A stretch of 64,000 bases of DNA from an uncultured Gammaproteobacteria bacterium (GTDB taxonomy: Bacteria; Pseudomonadota; Gammaproteobacteria; Pseudomonadales; Azotimanducaceae_A): assembly GCA_913041025.1 (NCBI GenBank), contig CAJWGQ010000001.1:3993-67992 (forward strand), written 5' to 3'. Below the pieces are notes generated by a model, which ran no database searches, was not told where the DNA came from, and was given only the letters and a program-made list of their open reading frames with translations. The position numbers were made by a program, and so were the translations under genes. Shown here piece after piece: positions 29,136 through 37,632 of the stretch (position 1 is the first letter of the stretch; each line of letters opens with the position of its first letter).

Positions 29136-29824
29136 CTCTCTCTGTGCCCAACCCAGATACAAAACAAGCACTAAATTCGATCTTACAGAATCGGGACTGT
29201 CTTCTATTCGATTTCGACGGAACACTTGCACCTAACCTCGACCTACCAGATATGAGAAGAAGAGTGGTCGAACTTACGAAACAGTACTCGGTTCCAGACA
29301 CCGTCTATGACGATCTGTATATCGTTGAAGTCATCAACGCAGCCACTAACTACTTGAAGCATGATGCAAATCAAGTTGCGGTTGAGTATTCCATCGCGGC
29401 GCATCAATTGATCAAAGACATAGAGCTTACTGAAGCCCAAGCAACCGAGCCATTCGAAGGCATTCCAGCAATTTTACGAAACCTCAGAAACAACGCATAC
29501 AAACTAGGCGTGGTAACACGAAATTGCAGAGAGGCAGTTTTAAGTGTTTTTCCGGACTTATTGAATTTCATCGATTGTTTAATCGCCCGCGACGACACTC
29601 AGCACCTCAAACCCGACGTTCGACATTTGGAACAAGCCATTCAGAAAATGGAGAGCACCAAACAAGAGGCTGTGATAATCGGCGATGGTCGCTTGGATAT
29701 GGAATGCGGAAAGAGACTTGGTCTCGCATGTATCGGCGTTTTGACGGGGAGCGCTTCCGAAAGAGAGCTAGGATTAGCAGGCGCCGATTTGATCCTCAAT
29801 TCCTGCCTCGAAATGGCACCTTGA
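29081..29824 (+). CDS. HAD-superfamily hydrolase
   Basis: 247 residues. HAD motifs: FDFDGTLAPN (nucleophile Asp), VVTRN (motif II), KPDVRHLEQA (motif III Lys) and IIGDGRLDMECG (motif IV). Cap insertion of about 100 residues after motif I, so a C1-type phosphatase such as phosphoglycolate phosphatase relatives; substrate unknown. The ATG at 29081 has AGGA at a suitable distance but lies inside the SDR; a GTG at 29144 would avoid overlap but lacks a ribosome-binding site. Confidence 0.8.
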   Translation: MVTRKLLDRIQQNDWFSIALSVPNPDTKQALNSILQNRDCLLFDFDGTLAPNLDLPDMRRRVVELTKQYSVPDTVYDDLYIVEVINAATNYLKHDANQVAVEYSIAAHQLIKDIELTEAQATEPFEGIPAILRNLRNNAYKLGVVTRNCREAVLSVFPDLLNFIDCLIARDDTQHLKPDVRHLEQAIQKMESTKQEAVIIGDGRLDMECGKRLGLACIGVLTGSASERELGLAGADLILNSCLEMAP

Positions 29825-29891
29825 GGTCGCAGAAAAGGCCCACCACTACCTTCCCAGCGCCTAATATCTATTGAGGACTTCGTCTTTAATC

Positions 29892-29914
29892 GCCCAGCTC
29901 ATAATAAGCTGGGC
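29892..29914. terminator. Hairpin between convergent genes
   Basis: Perfect 8-base arms GCCCAGCT (29892-29899) and AGCTGGGC (29907-29914) with a 7-base loop, between the HAD gene and the acyl-CoA dehydrogenase, which point at each other. No clear T-tract on either side, so it may be a weak two-way terminator. Confidence 0.45.
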
Positions 29915-29940
29915 TAAATATCAGACGCTTGCAATTAAGG

Positions 29941-31152
29941 CTAACTTGAACCGGTAGGCACTTCGCTAAAGGGTATCCCCTTGTCCACCCTAACGTCTTG
30001 AGGTAAACCAAGAACACGCTCTGCTATAATGTTTGCCATGATTTCGTCAGTACCACCAGCAATTCTTCCTCCAGGAGCACCCATATAGGTTCCCTGAAGA
30101 ATACCTTCCTCCTCGGACAAATCTTTGTCCCATATCGCACCGGTCATCTCTAGCAGATCCATACAGAAGGAAGCCATTTCCTGTGTTTTCGGCGCGCCGA
30201 CTAGTTTTCCAATCGAGTTCTCTGGCCCGGGTATCTCACCTCGCGATAACGCAGTCATTGAGCGATAACCAGTATATTTCAGCCCTGACTCCTGCACATA
30301 CCAATTCGCCAACTTCGCTCTTACCGCGCTATCTTCAACAGCTGGTTTTCCGTTGATTTCCACTTTACTTGCGATCTTATAGGCCAAATCAACATTTACA
30401 CCCATCCCGCCCCCGCCGATTGCGGCGCGCTCGTTCATCAGGGTAGTCAAGGCAACCTGCCATCCCTGTCCAACCTCTCCAAGTCTTTGCGAATCAGGAA
30501 TTCGCACATCCGTGAAATATACTTCGTTAAAGTTTGCGCCACCCGAAATCTGTTTGATGGGCTTGATTTCTACTCCTGGTGATTTCATATCCAGAAAGAA
30601 ATAACTCAGACCCTTATGTTTGGGAGCTTGAGGATCGGTTCGCACAACCAGAATTCCATAATCTGAGTAATGAGCGCCCGACGTCCAAATTTTTTGTCCA
30701 TTGATTACCCAATCATCACCATCTTTTTCAGCTTTGGTTCTCAAGGCTGCCAGATCCGAACCTCCCGCAGGTTCCGAAAACAACTGACACCAAATCTCTT
30801 CGCCGCTGGCCAACTTGGGGAGATATCGTTCATGATGCTCAGGCGCAGCCCAAGTCATCAAAGTTGGCGCCGCCATCCCTTGACCAATTACAAATACACC
30901 CCCGGGGGTTTCATATTTGGATTCTTCCTGATTCCAAATTACCTGCTCGATTGCCGAAGCGCCCCTGCCGCCATATTCTTTTGACCAACCAATGCATGCC
31001 CAGCCAGCATCGTATTTACGCTTTTGCCATAACTTGGCCGCTGCAATCTCATCCAGACCTTCCAGCTCTTCTGAGGTTGGCACGTTTTCCTTTAGCCAAG
31101 CAGCTGCTTCTGCTCTAAATTCTGCTTCTTGCGTGGTATCGCTAAAATCCAT
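29941..31152 (-). CDS. Acyl-CoA dehydrogenase, first of a pair
   Basis: 403 residues, FAD-dependent, beta-oxidation type. Motifs: GWACIGWSKEYGGRG, CQLFSEPAGGSDLAALRTKA, NGQKIWTSGAHY, and GTDEIMANIIAERVLGLP at the end. AAGGAG lies 7 bases before the ATG. It is 15 bases downstream of a second, more divergent acyl-CoA dehydrogenase. Such side-by-side pairs are often two subunits of an alpha2beta2 enzyme acting on steroid or branched acyl-CoA side chains, but no steroid genes are nearby. Confidence 0.88.
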   Translation of the reverse strand: MDFSDTTQEAEFRAEAAAWLKENVPTSEELEGLDEIAAAKLWQKRKYDAGWACIGWSKEYGGRGASAIEQVIWNQEESKYETPGGVFVIGQGMAAPTLMTWAAPEHHERYLPKLASGEEIWCQLFSEPAGGSDLAALRTKAEKDGDDWVINGQKIWTSGAHYSDYGILVVRTDPQAPKHKGLSYFFLDMKSPGVEIKPIKQISGGANFNEVYFTDVRIPDSQRLGEVGQGWQVALTTLMNERAAIGGGGMGVNVDLAYKIASKVEINGKPAVEDSAVRAKLANWYVQESGLKYTGYRSMTALSRGEIPGPENSIGKLVGAPKTQEMASFCMDLLEMTGAIWDKDLSEEEGILQGTYMGAPGGRIAGGTDEIMANIIAERVLGLPQDVRVDKGIPFSEVPTGSS

Positions 31153-31167
31153 TTTGTTCTCCTTACA

Positions 31168-32286
31168 CTATGCTGCGTTATTTTGTTCGTAAGCAGTAAT
31201 TAATTTGTCTTGCCAAAGCGCTTCGCTTCCTATGTTCACCGACAACAATTTTGCTCTTCGATAAAAGAATTGACAGTCGAATTCCCAGGTAAACCCCATT
31301 CCGCCGTGCGTCTGAACGTTTTCTTCGGCAGAGTTAAGGAACGCTTGAATACTGGAAACCCTCGCGGTCGCGGCTGCAAGAGGTAACTCAGCACTATCCG
31401 AATTCAAGGCCCATGCGCCATAATAACAATTACTGCGAGCTAACGTGTTTTTAACATACATATGAGCCAGCTTATGCTTTATAGCTTGGTAAGAGGCTAT
31501 TGGTCTTCCAAAAGCATATCTGCCCATCGCGTACTCTTTAGCTTGATTTAATGCGGCCTCAGCTCCACCCACCTGCTCCCATGCAAACAAGACAGCCGCT
31601 CGATCTAGCAAGGACTCAGCCGCACTCCATCCAGTCCCTTCACCGCCTAGCAAATCAGCATCCGCTGCATCAAAGGTCAAGCGACTATGCCCTCGGGAAA
31701 AATCGAGCGTCCTAACATCATCTCGACTCACCGCGGACTGATCTAGATCAACTAAATATAGACTCGCTCCGTCTCCGGAATCAGATCTTGCAACAACAAC
31801 GGCGAAGTCTGCCGCAGCTCCGTCAGCGACTGGAATTTTTGAGCCACTGATCTTGCCCGAATTTACCGAAGTGTTTAGCCCAGACGCGGTAGGCCTTCCA
31901 CTTTTTTCCGACAGCGCTAGGGTTCCTATAACCTCTCCTGCCGCAAGCTTGGGCAACCACTTCTCCTTTTGATCTTGACTTCCATGAGCAAGAATTGCTT
32001 CGGTCGCCAGATAAACAGATGAGCTAAAAGGAACAGGAGCAACCACTCGACCAAGCTCTTCAGCAATGACGGACAGTTCCAAGTAAGACAATCCCAAGCC
32101 GCCAAATTCTTCTGGTATTACCGTCGCGGTCCAACCCATCTCAGCAATCTTTCCCCAAAGTCCTTCATCATAGCTAGCGTCGCCATCAAGAACTGTGCGG
32201 ACTGCCGAAGCCGGACAGTTGTCCGCCAAAAAACCTTGTGCTTGTTCTCGCAAGAGGTTCTGGTCTTCCGAAAATTCAAAATCCAT
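31168..32286 (-). CDS. Acyl-CoA dehydrogenase, second of a pair
   Basis: 372 residues from ATG 32286, which has GGGAAGG just upstream; the frame extends 4 codons to TTG 32298. It begins MDFEFSEDQNLLREQAQGFL and has EEFGGLGLSYLELSVIAEELGRVVAP, TLALSEKSGRP and FGRPIASYQAIKHKLA. The substrate-side motif (ALSEKSGRP) is less like catalytic enzymes than in the partner, fitting a heteromeric subunit. Divergent from nadE across 127 bases. Confidence 0.85.
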   Translation of the reverse strand: MDFEFSEDQNLLREQAQGFLADNCPASAVRTVLDGDASYDEGLWGKIAEMGWTATVIPEEFGGLGLSYLELSVIAEELGRVVAPVPFSSSVYLATEAILAHGSQDQKEKWLPKLAAGEVIGTLALSEKSGRPTASGLNTSVNSGKISGSKIPVADGAAADFAVVVARSDSGDGASLYLVDLDQSAVSRDDVRTLDFSRGHSRLTFDAADADLLGGEGTGWSAAESLLDRAAVLFAWEQVGGAEAALNQAKEYAMGRYAFGRPIASYQAIKHKLAHMYVKNTLARSNCYYGAWALNSDSAELPLAAATARVSSIQAFLNSAEENVQTHGGMGFTWEFDCQFFYRRAKLLSVNIGSEALWQDKLITAYEQNNAA

Positions 32287-32413
32287 AATCCTTCCCAATA
32301 TCTACTTTCGATCTCGCCTAATTCTCGCTTCTTTGCGGCAAAAACGCGAGCCAATTTAATGTTAAGCAAATTCCTAGCAGATACTTTCTCGAACCTCCTT
32401 TAGAATAAACATC

Positions 32414-34342
32414 ATGATAACCAACTATGCCGACATGGGTTTCGTGCGAGCCGCAGCATGCTCTCCAAAAGTAAGCATCGGCAATCCTGTCGGAAATGCT
32501 AAACAAATAGCCGAATCCTCCCTGCGCCTTTTCGATCAAGGGGTAACCATTGGTGTTTTTCCAGAGCTATCTATCACCGGCTACACATCTGAAGACCTTT
32601 TTTATTCCGATAAGCTGGTCGATGAGACTATCAGCGCGCTAGCTCACTTAGCTGAGAAGTCCAAACTCCCCTGCTTAGTCGTAGGTACACCATGGCGGTT
32701 GAGAGATGGTCGACTGCTCAACTGCGCTGCCGTGATATCAGGGAACCGCATCACCGGTATGGTTCCAAAAAGCGCGCATCCTAATCACGGCGAGTTTTAT
32801 GATTTGAGATGGTTCTCCGACGGCGCACTAATCAACGAGCATATAAACAACCAAAAACTAGGTAGCTTTCAGATTAGGGTAGATCAGCTTTTTGAAGTAG
32901 GGCCATGTGTATTGGGGATTGAGCTCTGTGAAGATCTCTGGTCACCCATCAACCCGAGTACCAGGGCCAGTTTGGCGGGCGCTAATGTCATAGCAAATCT
33001 ATCCGCAAGTAATGAACTTATTACTAAAGCTGAATACCGAAGAAGTTTAATTCACCTGACCAGCGCTAAAAATTTATGCGGCTACATTTATTGCGGTGCA
33101 GGGCCGACGGAGTCATCCAAGGACATTGTCTTTGGTGGCCACTGCTTGATAAGCGAATGCGGTCAAATGCTCGCTGAGGGGGATCGATTCTCTTTTGACG
33201 AGCAAATCATCACTGCGGACATCGATGTGGATAAAATACGACACGATCGAGCCCAAAATAAAACCTTTGCTAACGCGCCAAGGCAAGATCGCTTCAAAGT
33301 CTCTTCCTTAAGCACACCCATAAAGCCTATAGAGAAACTCTGCAGAGCATTCGTGAAACACCCGTTCGTTCCCGCATCTACTAGTGAGTTCGATAGCCGA
33401 GCTCAAGAAATACTCAAAATACAATCAACGGGCCTTGCCAGAAGAATGATCTCTGCAAACACAGAAAAGTTAATTATTGGGCTTTCCGGTGGATTGGATT
33501 CCACCCTAGCATTCCTGGTCTGCCTAGAGACGTTAAAATCTCGGGCTATCGAAGTAAAAAACCTCATTGCAGTTACATTGCCTGGACCTGGAACCTCCGA
33601 GCACACTCTTCAAAGTGTCAATGAGTTAACCAAGTCTGTTGATGTCAAAGTCAGAGAAATCAAAATCCATGCGGCAGTAGAACAACATCTAAGCGATATC
33701 GCGCATTCAGGTAATACCGACACCGTTTTTGAAAATGCACAAGCGAGAGAGCGAACACAAATACTCTTTGACCTAGCCAATCAAGAAGGAGGCATCGTCG
33801 TTGGAACAGGAGATCTTAGCGAGTTAGCGCTTGGCTGGTGCACCTTCAATGCAGATCAGATGTCTAATTACAACGTAAACGTTAGTGTTCCTAAAACTAT
33901 GATCACCTATCTTGTGGAATGGTATGCTCAACATAAGGCAAACGAAAAATTAGCACTTGTCCTAAAGCGGGTCATTGATACCCCTATTTCTCCTGAGCTG
34001 ATTCCTCCTGAGCAAGGCCAAATACAACAAAAAACTGAAGAAGTTATTGGGCCATACGAGTTACATGATTTTTTTATCTATCATTTTCTAAGAAACGGTT
34101 CCTCGCCAACAAAAATATTTCATTTAACGAAGTTAGCTTATGGAGAACAATATTCTCAAAAGGAAATCCAAAAATGGTTGAAACTCTTTTTTGAGCGCTT
34201 CTTTAGCCAGCAATTTAAGCGTACAACGCTACCACCTGGACCTAAAATAGGAAGCGTGAGCCTCTCTCCGAGAGGGGACTGGCGTATGCCTGACGAAGCC
34301 TCAGCGACAATCTACACAGAGGAAATCGAGGCACTCGTCTGA
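32414..34342 (+). CDS. nadE: Glutamine-dependent NAD+ synthetase
   Basis: Converts nicotinate adenine dinucleotide to NAD+ using glutamine. 642 residues, the long two-domain form. N-terminal nitrilase-type glutaminase with triad Glu51 (FPELSITGY), Lys119 (VPKSAHPN) and Cys172 (IELCEDLW); C-terminal synthetase with the PP-loop IGLSGGLDST near residue 355 and GTGDLSELALGW. The C-terminus SVSLSPRGDWRMP is typical of the long form. One base overlaps with the following MBL gene. Confidence 0.95.
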   Translation: MITNYADMGFVRAAACSPKVSIGNPVGNAKQIAESSLRLFDQGVTIGVFPELSITGYTSEDLFYSDKLVDETISALAHLAEKSKLPCLVVGTPWRLRDGRLLNCAAVISGNRITGMVPKSAHPNHGEFYDLRWFSDGALINEHINNQKLGSFQIRVDQLFEVGPCVLGIELCEDLWSPINPSTRASLAGANVIANLSASNELITKAEYRRSLIHLTSAKNLCGYIYCGAGPTESSKDIVFGGHCLISECGQMLAEGDRFSFDEQIITADIDVDKIRHDRAQNKTFANAPRQDRFKVSSLSTPIKPIEKLCRAFVKHPFVPASTSEFDSRAQEILKIQSTGLARRMISANTEKLIIGLSGGLDSTLAFLVCLETLKSRAIEVKNLIAVTLPGPGTSEHTLQSVNELTKSVDVKVREIKIHAAVEQHLSDIAHSGNTDTVFENAQARERTQILFDLANQEGGIVVGTGDLSELALGWCTFNADQMSNYNVNVSVPKTMITYLVEWYAQHKANEKLALVLKRVIDTPISPELIPPEQGQIQQKTEEVIGPYELHDFFIYHFLRNGSSPTKIFHLTKLAYGEQYSQKEIQKWLKLFFERFFSQQFKRTTLPPGPKIGSVSLSPRGDWRMPDEASATIYTEEIEALV

Positions 34343-35280
34343 TGATAAGCGCTAACATAAAAGTAATTATTTGTGGGTTTGCTTTTTTTACTCTCCTAGT
34401 AATTAATCAACCCGGATATGCGAGTGAGCAATGCGGCGACAAAGGAGTCTGGATACAGATACTTGGCGCTGGGGGAGAGGAACTAAATGACAAACAAGCC
34501 TCGTCAAGTTACCTCGTCTGGTTAAACAACGAAGCGCGAGTCTTAATAGATACAGGCCCAGGCTCCTCCGTTGGTTTCGACAAATCTGGTGCAAGCTTCG
34601 AGAGTCTAGATGCCATCGTCTATACTCAACTGAGAGCAGACCATTCTTCTGACCTACCTGCTTATATTTTAGGTTCCTACGAGCTTTCTCGATCTGAACC
34701 GCTTACTATCTTCGGTCCTGATAACGGCCAAACAAATTATCCTGGAACCATTGAATTTATCCAAAGACTAATCGGCCCCAATGGGGTGTACCCTAAATTA
34801 GCTGATTCACTGACCTATAAATCGATGAGCGGTTATAAAATCCGACCACGTGAAGTCCCCTCTACAGGCAGCAGAGTCTGGTCAAGATTTGGCACAGAAA
34901 ACCTACGCCTGTCATCTATCCCAGTGGGTCATTCCGATATTCCGACTATAGCCTGGCGAGTGGATATAGACGGGTTTTCTATTGTGTTCACTGGTGATTT
35001 TAATAATCAAAAAAATCAAATTGCTAAATTTGCAAAAAATGCCGATGCGCTTGTGGTGACTCATGCAATAGCGGAAGTGTCTCGCGGAACCCTGAGAAAC
35101 AGTTACGTTCTGCCATCTCAGATAGGTCGTATTGCGAAACAAGCTAACGCTCGAATGGTTGTCCTAGGCCACAGAACAAACCGCACTAAGGGCAGAGAGT
35201 CGCAAAGCCGTTCTTCTATTGAACAGCATTATAGAGACGACATTATTTTCGCCGATGACATGGAATGCTGGGGACTTTAG
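34342..35280 (+). CDS. Exported metallo-beta-lactamase-fold protein with incomplete zinc site
   Basis: 312 residues with a signal peptide (about residues 1-28, hydrophobic core ICGFAFFTLLVI). The MBL fold is recognisable: LIDTGPG, then the metal motif, GHSDIP, VFTGDF and VVLGHR. The canonical HxHxDH reads TQLRADH, so Gln96 and Arg98 replace the first two His. Asp100, His101, His197, Asp219 and His277 remain. The neighbouring SSDLP sequence is that of arylsulfatase/RNase Z-like members. It may bind one metal or none, and its substrate is unknown. It overlaps nadE by one base, suggesting cotranscription only. Confidence 0.8.
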   Translation: MISANIKVIICGFAFFTLLVINQPGYASEQCGDKGVWIQILGAGGEELNDKQASSSYLVWLNNEARVLIDTGPGSSVGFDKSGASFESLDAIVYTQLRADHSSDLPAYILGSYELSRSEPLTIFGPDNGQTNYPGTIEFIQRLIGPNGVYPKLADSLTYKSMSGYKIRPREVPSTGSRVWSRFGTENLRLSSIPVGHSDIPTIAWRVDIDGFSIVFTGDFNNQKNQIAKFAKNADALVVTHAIAEVSRGTLRNSYVLPSQIGRIAKQANARMVVLGHRTNRTKGRESQSRSSIEQHYRDDIIFADDMECWGL

Positions 35281-35578
35281 CTCTCTGATCCTGACTAAAG
35301 ATGATCAAGCGCTGAAACGCTCACCGCACTCAACCAACCAATCCTGCCACATCAACAATCTAACTAAGTTTTTCGGTTTTTCCCCAGTGAAATATAAAGG
35401 TCCATAGATTTGTTCTGGGCAAAATCCATAAGAATTAAAATCAGTTTACGACTTAGCTATGGATGCTCAGCTTCCAAAAGGAACTGTTTGTAGAATCATT
35501 CCACCCATACAACGAGGATACACAAGCGTGTAGAATTTAGCCTACGGTCGCTTAACGAAATAACCGAGAGAGCCCTTA
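35281..35578 (+). other. Intergenic region upstream of lpxO
   Basis: 298 bases with no convincing gene, RNA or repeat. It probably contains the lpxO promoter, but I see no strong -35/-10 pair. Confidence 0.4.
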
Positions 35579-36496
35579 ATGGGATTGATAGTCTTAATCA
35601 TATTTATTTGCTGCGGCTACTACGCACAAACTCGTGGCAAGGTGCGGCATGAATCTCTATCGAGAATGATCACGGACCATTCCAACCTCTTCTCGCCAAT
35701 TAATTGCCTCAACTATGGCTTCTCTCGAGTCGACAACACGCCTTACCTTTCGCCCAAAGAATTTCCGGATCTCCAAATCTTCGAAGACAACTGGGAAATC
35801 ATAAAAGAAGAGGCTATGAGTCTTTATGACAACTCTCAAATCACCGCATCAGCCAAACTAAATGACGTCGGGTTTAATTCTTTTTTTAAAACTGGATGGA
35901 AACGTTTTTACCTCAAATGGTATGAAACCTCGCTACCATCCGCTCAACAACTGTGCCCTAAAACAGTCCGTATGATCGAGTCCTCAGAGACTGTCAAAGG
36001 GGCCATGTTTGCAATGCTGCCATCTGGCTCGAAACTCGTTAAGCACCGAGACCCCTACGCGGGATCTCTTCGGTACCACCTGGGACTCGTGACAGCCAAC
36101 TCCCCTGATTGCTATCTTTGCGTAGATGGTGAGCGATATCATTGGAAAGATGGCGAAGCGATTTTGTTCGATGAAACTTTTATTCATTTTGCTGAGAATC
36201 AAACCTCTACGGACAGAATCATCCTATTCCTAGATATTAAAAGACCGGTCAGCTCCAGAATTTTAGAAAAGCTCAACCAGATTTTCTCTGCAACGATTAT
36301 GGCCGCCTCGACAACTGATAATCTTCCAGGAGACCGAGTAGGACTTCTGAATAGGGCCTTCGGCCCGGTCTATAAGATTCGCTTGTTAGGGAAACGGATC
36401 AAAGCTTTCAACGTGAAAATTTACTACGCCCTGACCTGGCTGCTTTACGGACTTTTGGTTTACCTACTATTTTTTAAACTACTAGGCTTTTTTTAG
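35579..36496 (+). CDS. lpxO: Lipid A 2-hydroxylase (Fe2+/2-oxoglutarate dioxygenase)
   Basis: Adds an S-2-hydroxyl to a secondary acyl chain of lipid A at the cytoplasmic side of the inner membrane. 305 residues with membrane segments at both ends (about 2-16 and 282-304). RGKVRHESL, FFKTGWKRFYLKWY and CPKTV follow the LpxO pattern closely. Iron ligands His156 and Asp158 (KHRDPYAGSLRYHLGL) and His203 (FDETFIHFAEN); Arg213 is the likely 2-oxoglutarate contact. The rest of the lipid A genes are not in the window. Confidence 0.94.
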   Translation: MGLIVLIIFICCGYYAQTRGKVRHESLSRMITDHSNLFSPINCLNYGFSRVDNTPYLSPKEFPDLQIFEDNWEIIKEEAMSLYDNSQITASAKLNDVGFNSFFKTGWKRFYLKWYETSLPSAQQLCPKTVRMIESSETVKGAMFAMLPSGSKLVKHRDPYAGSLRYHLGLVTANSPDCYLCVDGERYHWKDGEAILFDETFIHFAENQTSTDRIILFLDIKRPVSSRILEKLNQIFSATIMAASTTDNLPGDRVGLLNRAFGPVYKIRLLGKRIKAFNVKIYYALTWLLYGLLVYLLFFKLLGFF

Positions 36497-36511
36497 GAAT
36501 GACGTTGATTT

Positions 36512-36784
36512 CTAGCACCCTAATCTCATTTTTAAGCTGCTTTCGAAATCAGAATATTTAGAAACTAACTCGCTTAAATCGAAATCTTCGGAAATGTTGT
36601 CCCTCCAGTTTTCCTGTTCCATCAAAAAATTGAAAGCCTGGACTATTAGCCACTCATGAGTCACAGATAAGCCACATAGATCGCGATAGAGTTCTTGGCT
36701 CATAGTGACTCTAAATCGATCACTGTCTCCTGGTCCAGATAGGACCTCATAAACATTGGCTTCGACCATACTGACGCTTATCAT
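36512..36784 (-). CDS. Small protein of unknown function
   Basis: 90 residues, acidic, no membrane segment and no family that I recognise. ATG 36784 is favoured because GAGG lies 7-8 bases upstream; the frame can be read from GTG 36790. It is compact and helical by eye (SQELYRDLCGLSVTHEWLIVQAFNFL). It is divergent from the thioesterase at 36812 with only 27 bases between, so the promoters would overlap. Confidence 0.55.
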   Translation of the reverse strand: MISVSMVEANVYEVLSGPGDSDRFRVTMSQELYRDLCGLSVTHEWLIVQAFNFLMEQENWRDNISEDFDLSELVSKYSDFESSLKMRLGC

Positions 36785-36811
36785 TAACACCCCTCAAACA
36801 AACGAAAACCT

Positions 36812-37273
36812 ATGGCAACAACAGACTACAGCAGTTTGCTAGCAGAACTCCAAGACATTTGGTATGAAAAAATCCCTTTATCGAAAAATATGGAATTATC
36901 GATCTCCTCCTTTGACGGCGTTCGGCTAGTCACCCAGGCCAGGTTAGAACCCAATGTAAATGTCCACGGTACAGCCTTTGCGGGAAGCCTTTACGCGATT
37001 CAAGCATTAACAGGATGGGGCATGGTGCACTTACAAACCAGAATTCTGGCAGTCAATGCATCAATTGTAATAGCTCACGGAAATATCGATTATGCTGCGC
37101 CAGTCAAACAAGACATCGTTGCTGTTTGCGAATTCTCTAATCTTGAAGAAGAAGTACGAGACCTACTAAAAAAACGGAAGGCTCGTTTTAATCTATCCTG
37201 TTCGGTCACGTCGGACAATTCACTCGCCTGTGTTTTCAATGGCGTCTACGCAGTTAAAAATCTGGATCAGTAG
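36812..37273 (+). CDS. YiiD-type C-terminal thioesterase domain protein
   Basis: 153 residues, a single hotdog domain. Signature NVHGTAFAGSLYAIQALTGWGMVHL matches the YiiD C-terminal thioesterase family. Likely hydrolyses a thioester such as an acyl-CoA or acyl-ACP. Its stop lies inside the TonB-like gene on the other strand (7-base overlap). Confidence 0.8.
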   Translation: MATTDYSSLLAELQDIWYEKIPLSKNMELSISSFDGVRLVTQARLEPNVNVHGTAFAGSLYAIQALTGWGMVHLQTRILAVNASIVIAHGNIDYAAPVKQDIVAVCEFSNLEEEVRDLLKKRKARFNLSCSVTSDNSLACVFNGVYAVKNLDQ

Positions 37274-37617
37274 TCCAGAGATTCGCTAGATAATTGAAAG
37301 GATATTCTGCTGATCACATCTATGGACTTTTTCTCTAACCCATCTGCTAGCTCCGGGCTAAACCGCCAAGTGGATAGAGTCCTTCGAGCTGATTCATCAA
37401 ACACTCGAGGTGGATCGCTCTCAACGATCCTAACATTCATTACCTTTCCCTCCGTGCTTACGTCGTATTTCAAAGTGACGTAGCCTTCTATTCCTGAGTT
37501 CTTAAGCTCTTGTGGATAGATAGGCGCAGAACCGCCCAGCAGTTGTAGCGGTCTATGTTGAATTGTCGAACATCCCCAAAGAATGAGAATGAATACGACA
37601 AACCAGACGACTCTCAT
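37267..37617 (-). CDS. Lipoprotein with TonB C-terminal domain
   Basis: 116 residues. Signal sequence with lipobox LILWGC (Cys16) followed at once by a TonB C-terminal fold: GGSAPIYPQELKNSGIEGYVTLKYDVSTEGKV, then ESARRTLSTWRFSPE, the classical YP..A...G.V.....G and W.f.P patterns. There is no proline-rich spacer and no transmembrane anchor as in real TonB, so energy transduction is doubtful; it may be an envelope structural protein or a periplasmic partner. Confidence 0.8.
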   Translation of the reverse strand: MRVVWFVVFILILWGCSTIQHRPLQLLGGSAPIYPQELKNSGIEGYVTLKYDVSTEGKVMNVRIVESDPPRVFDESARRTLSTWRFSPELADGLEKKSIDVISRISFQLSSESLDY

Positions 37618-37632
37618 AACAAAGACAACCCA

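Noticed and set aside
35219..35407. Short plus-strand frame after the MBL gene
   Set aside because: It overlaps the MBL gene end and has no recognisable domain.
37261..37279. TCTGGA/TCCAGA inverted repeat around two convergent stops
   Set aside because: Six-base arms with a seven-base loop and no T-tract; too weak to call a terminator.
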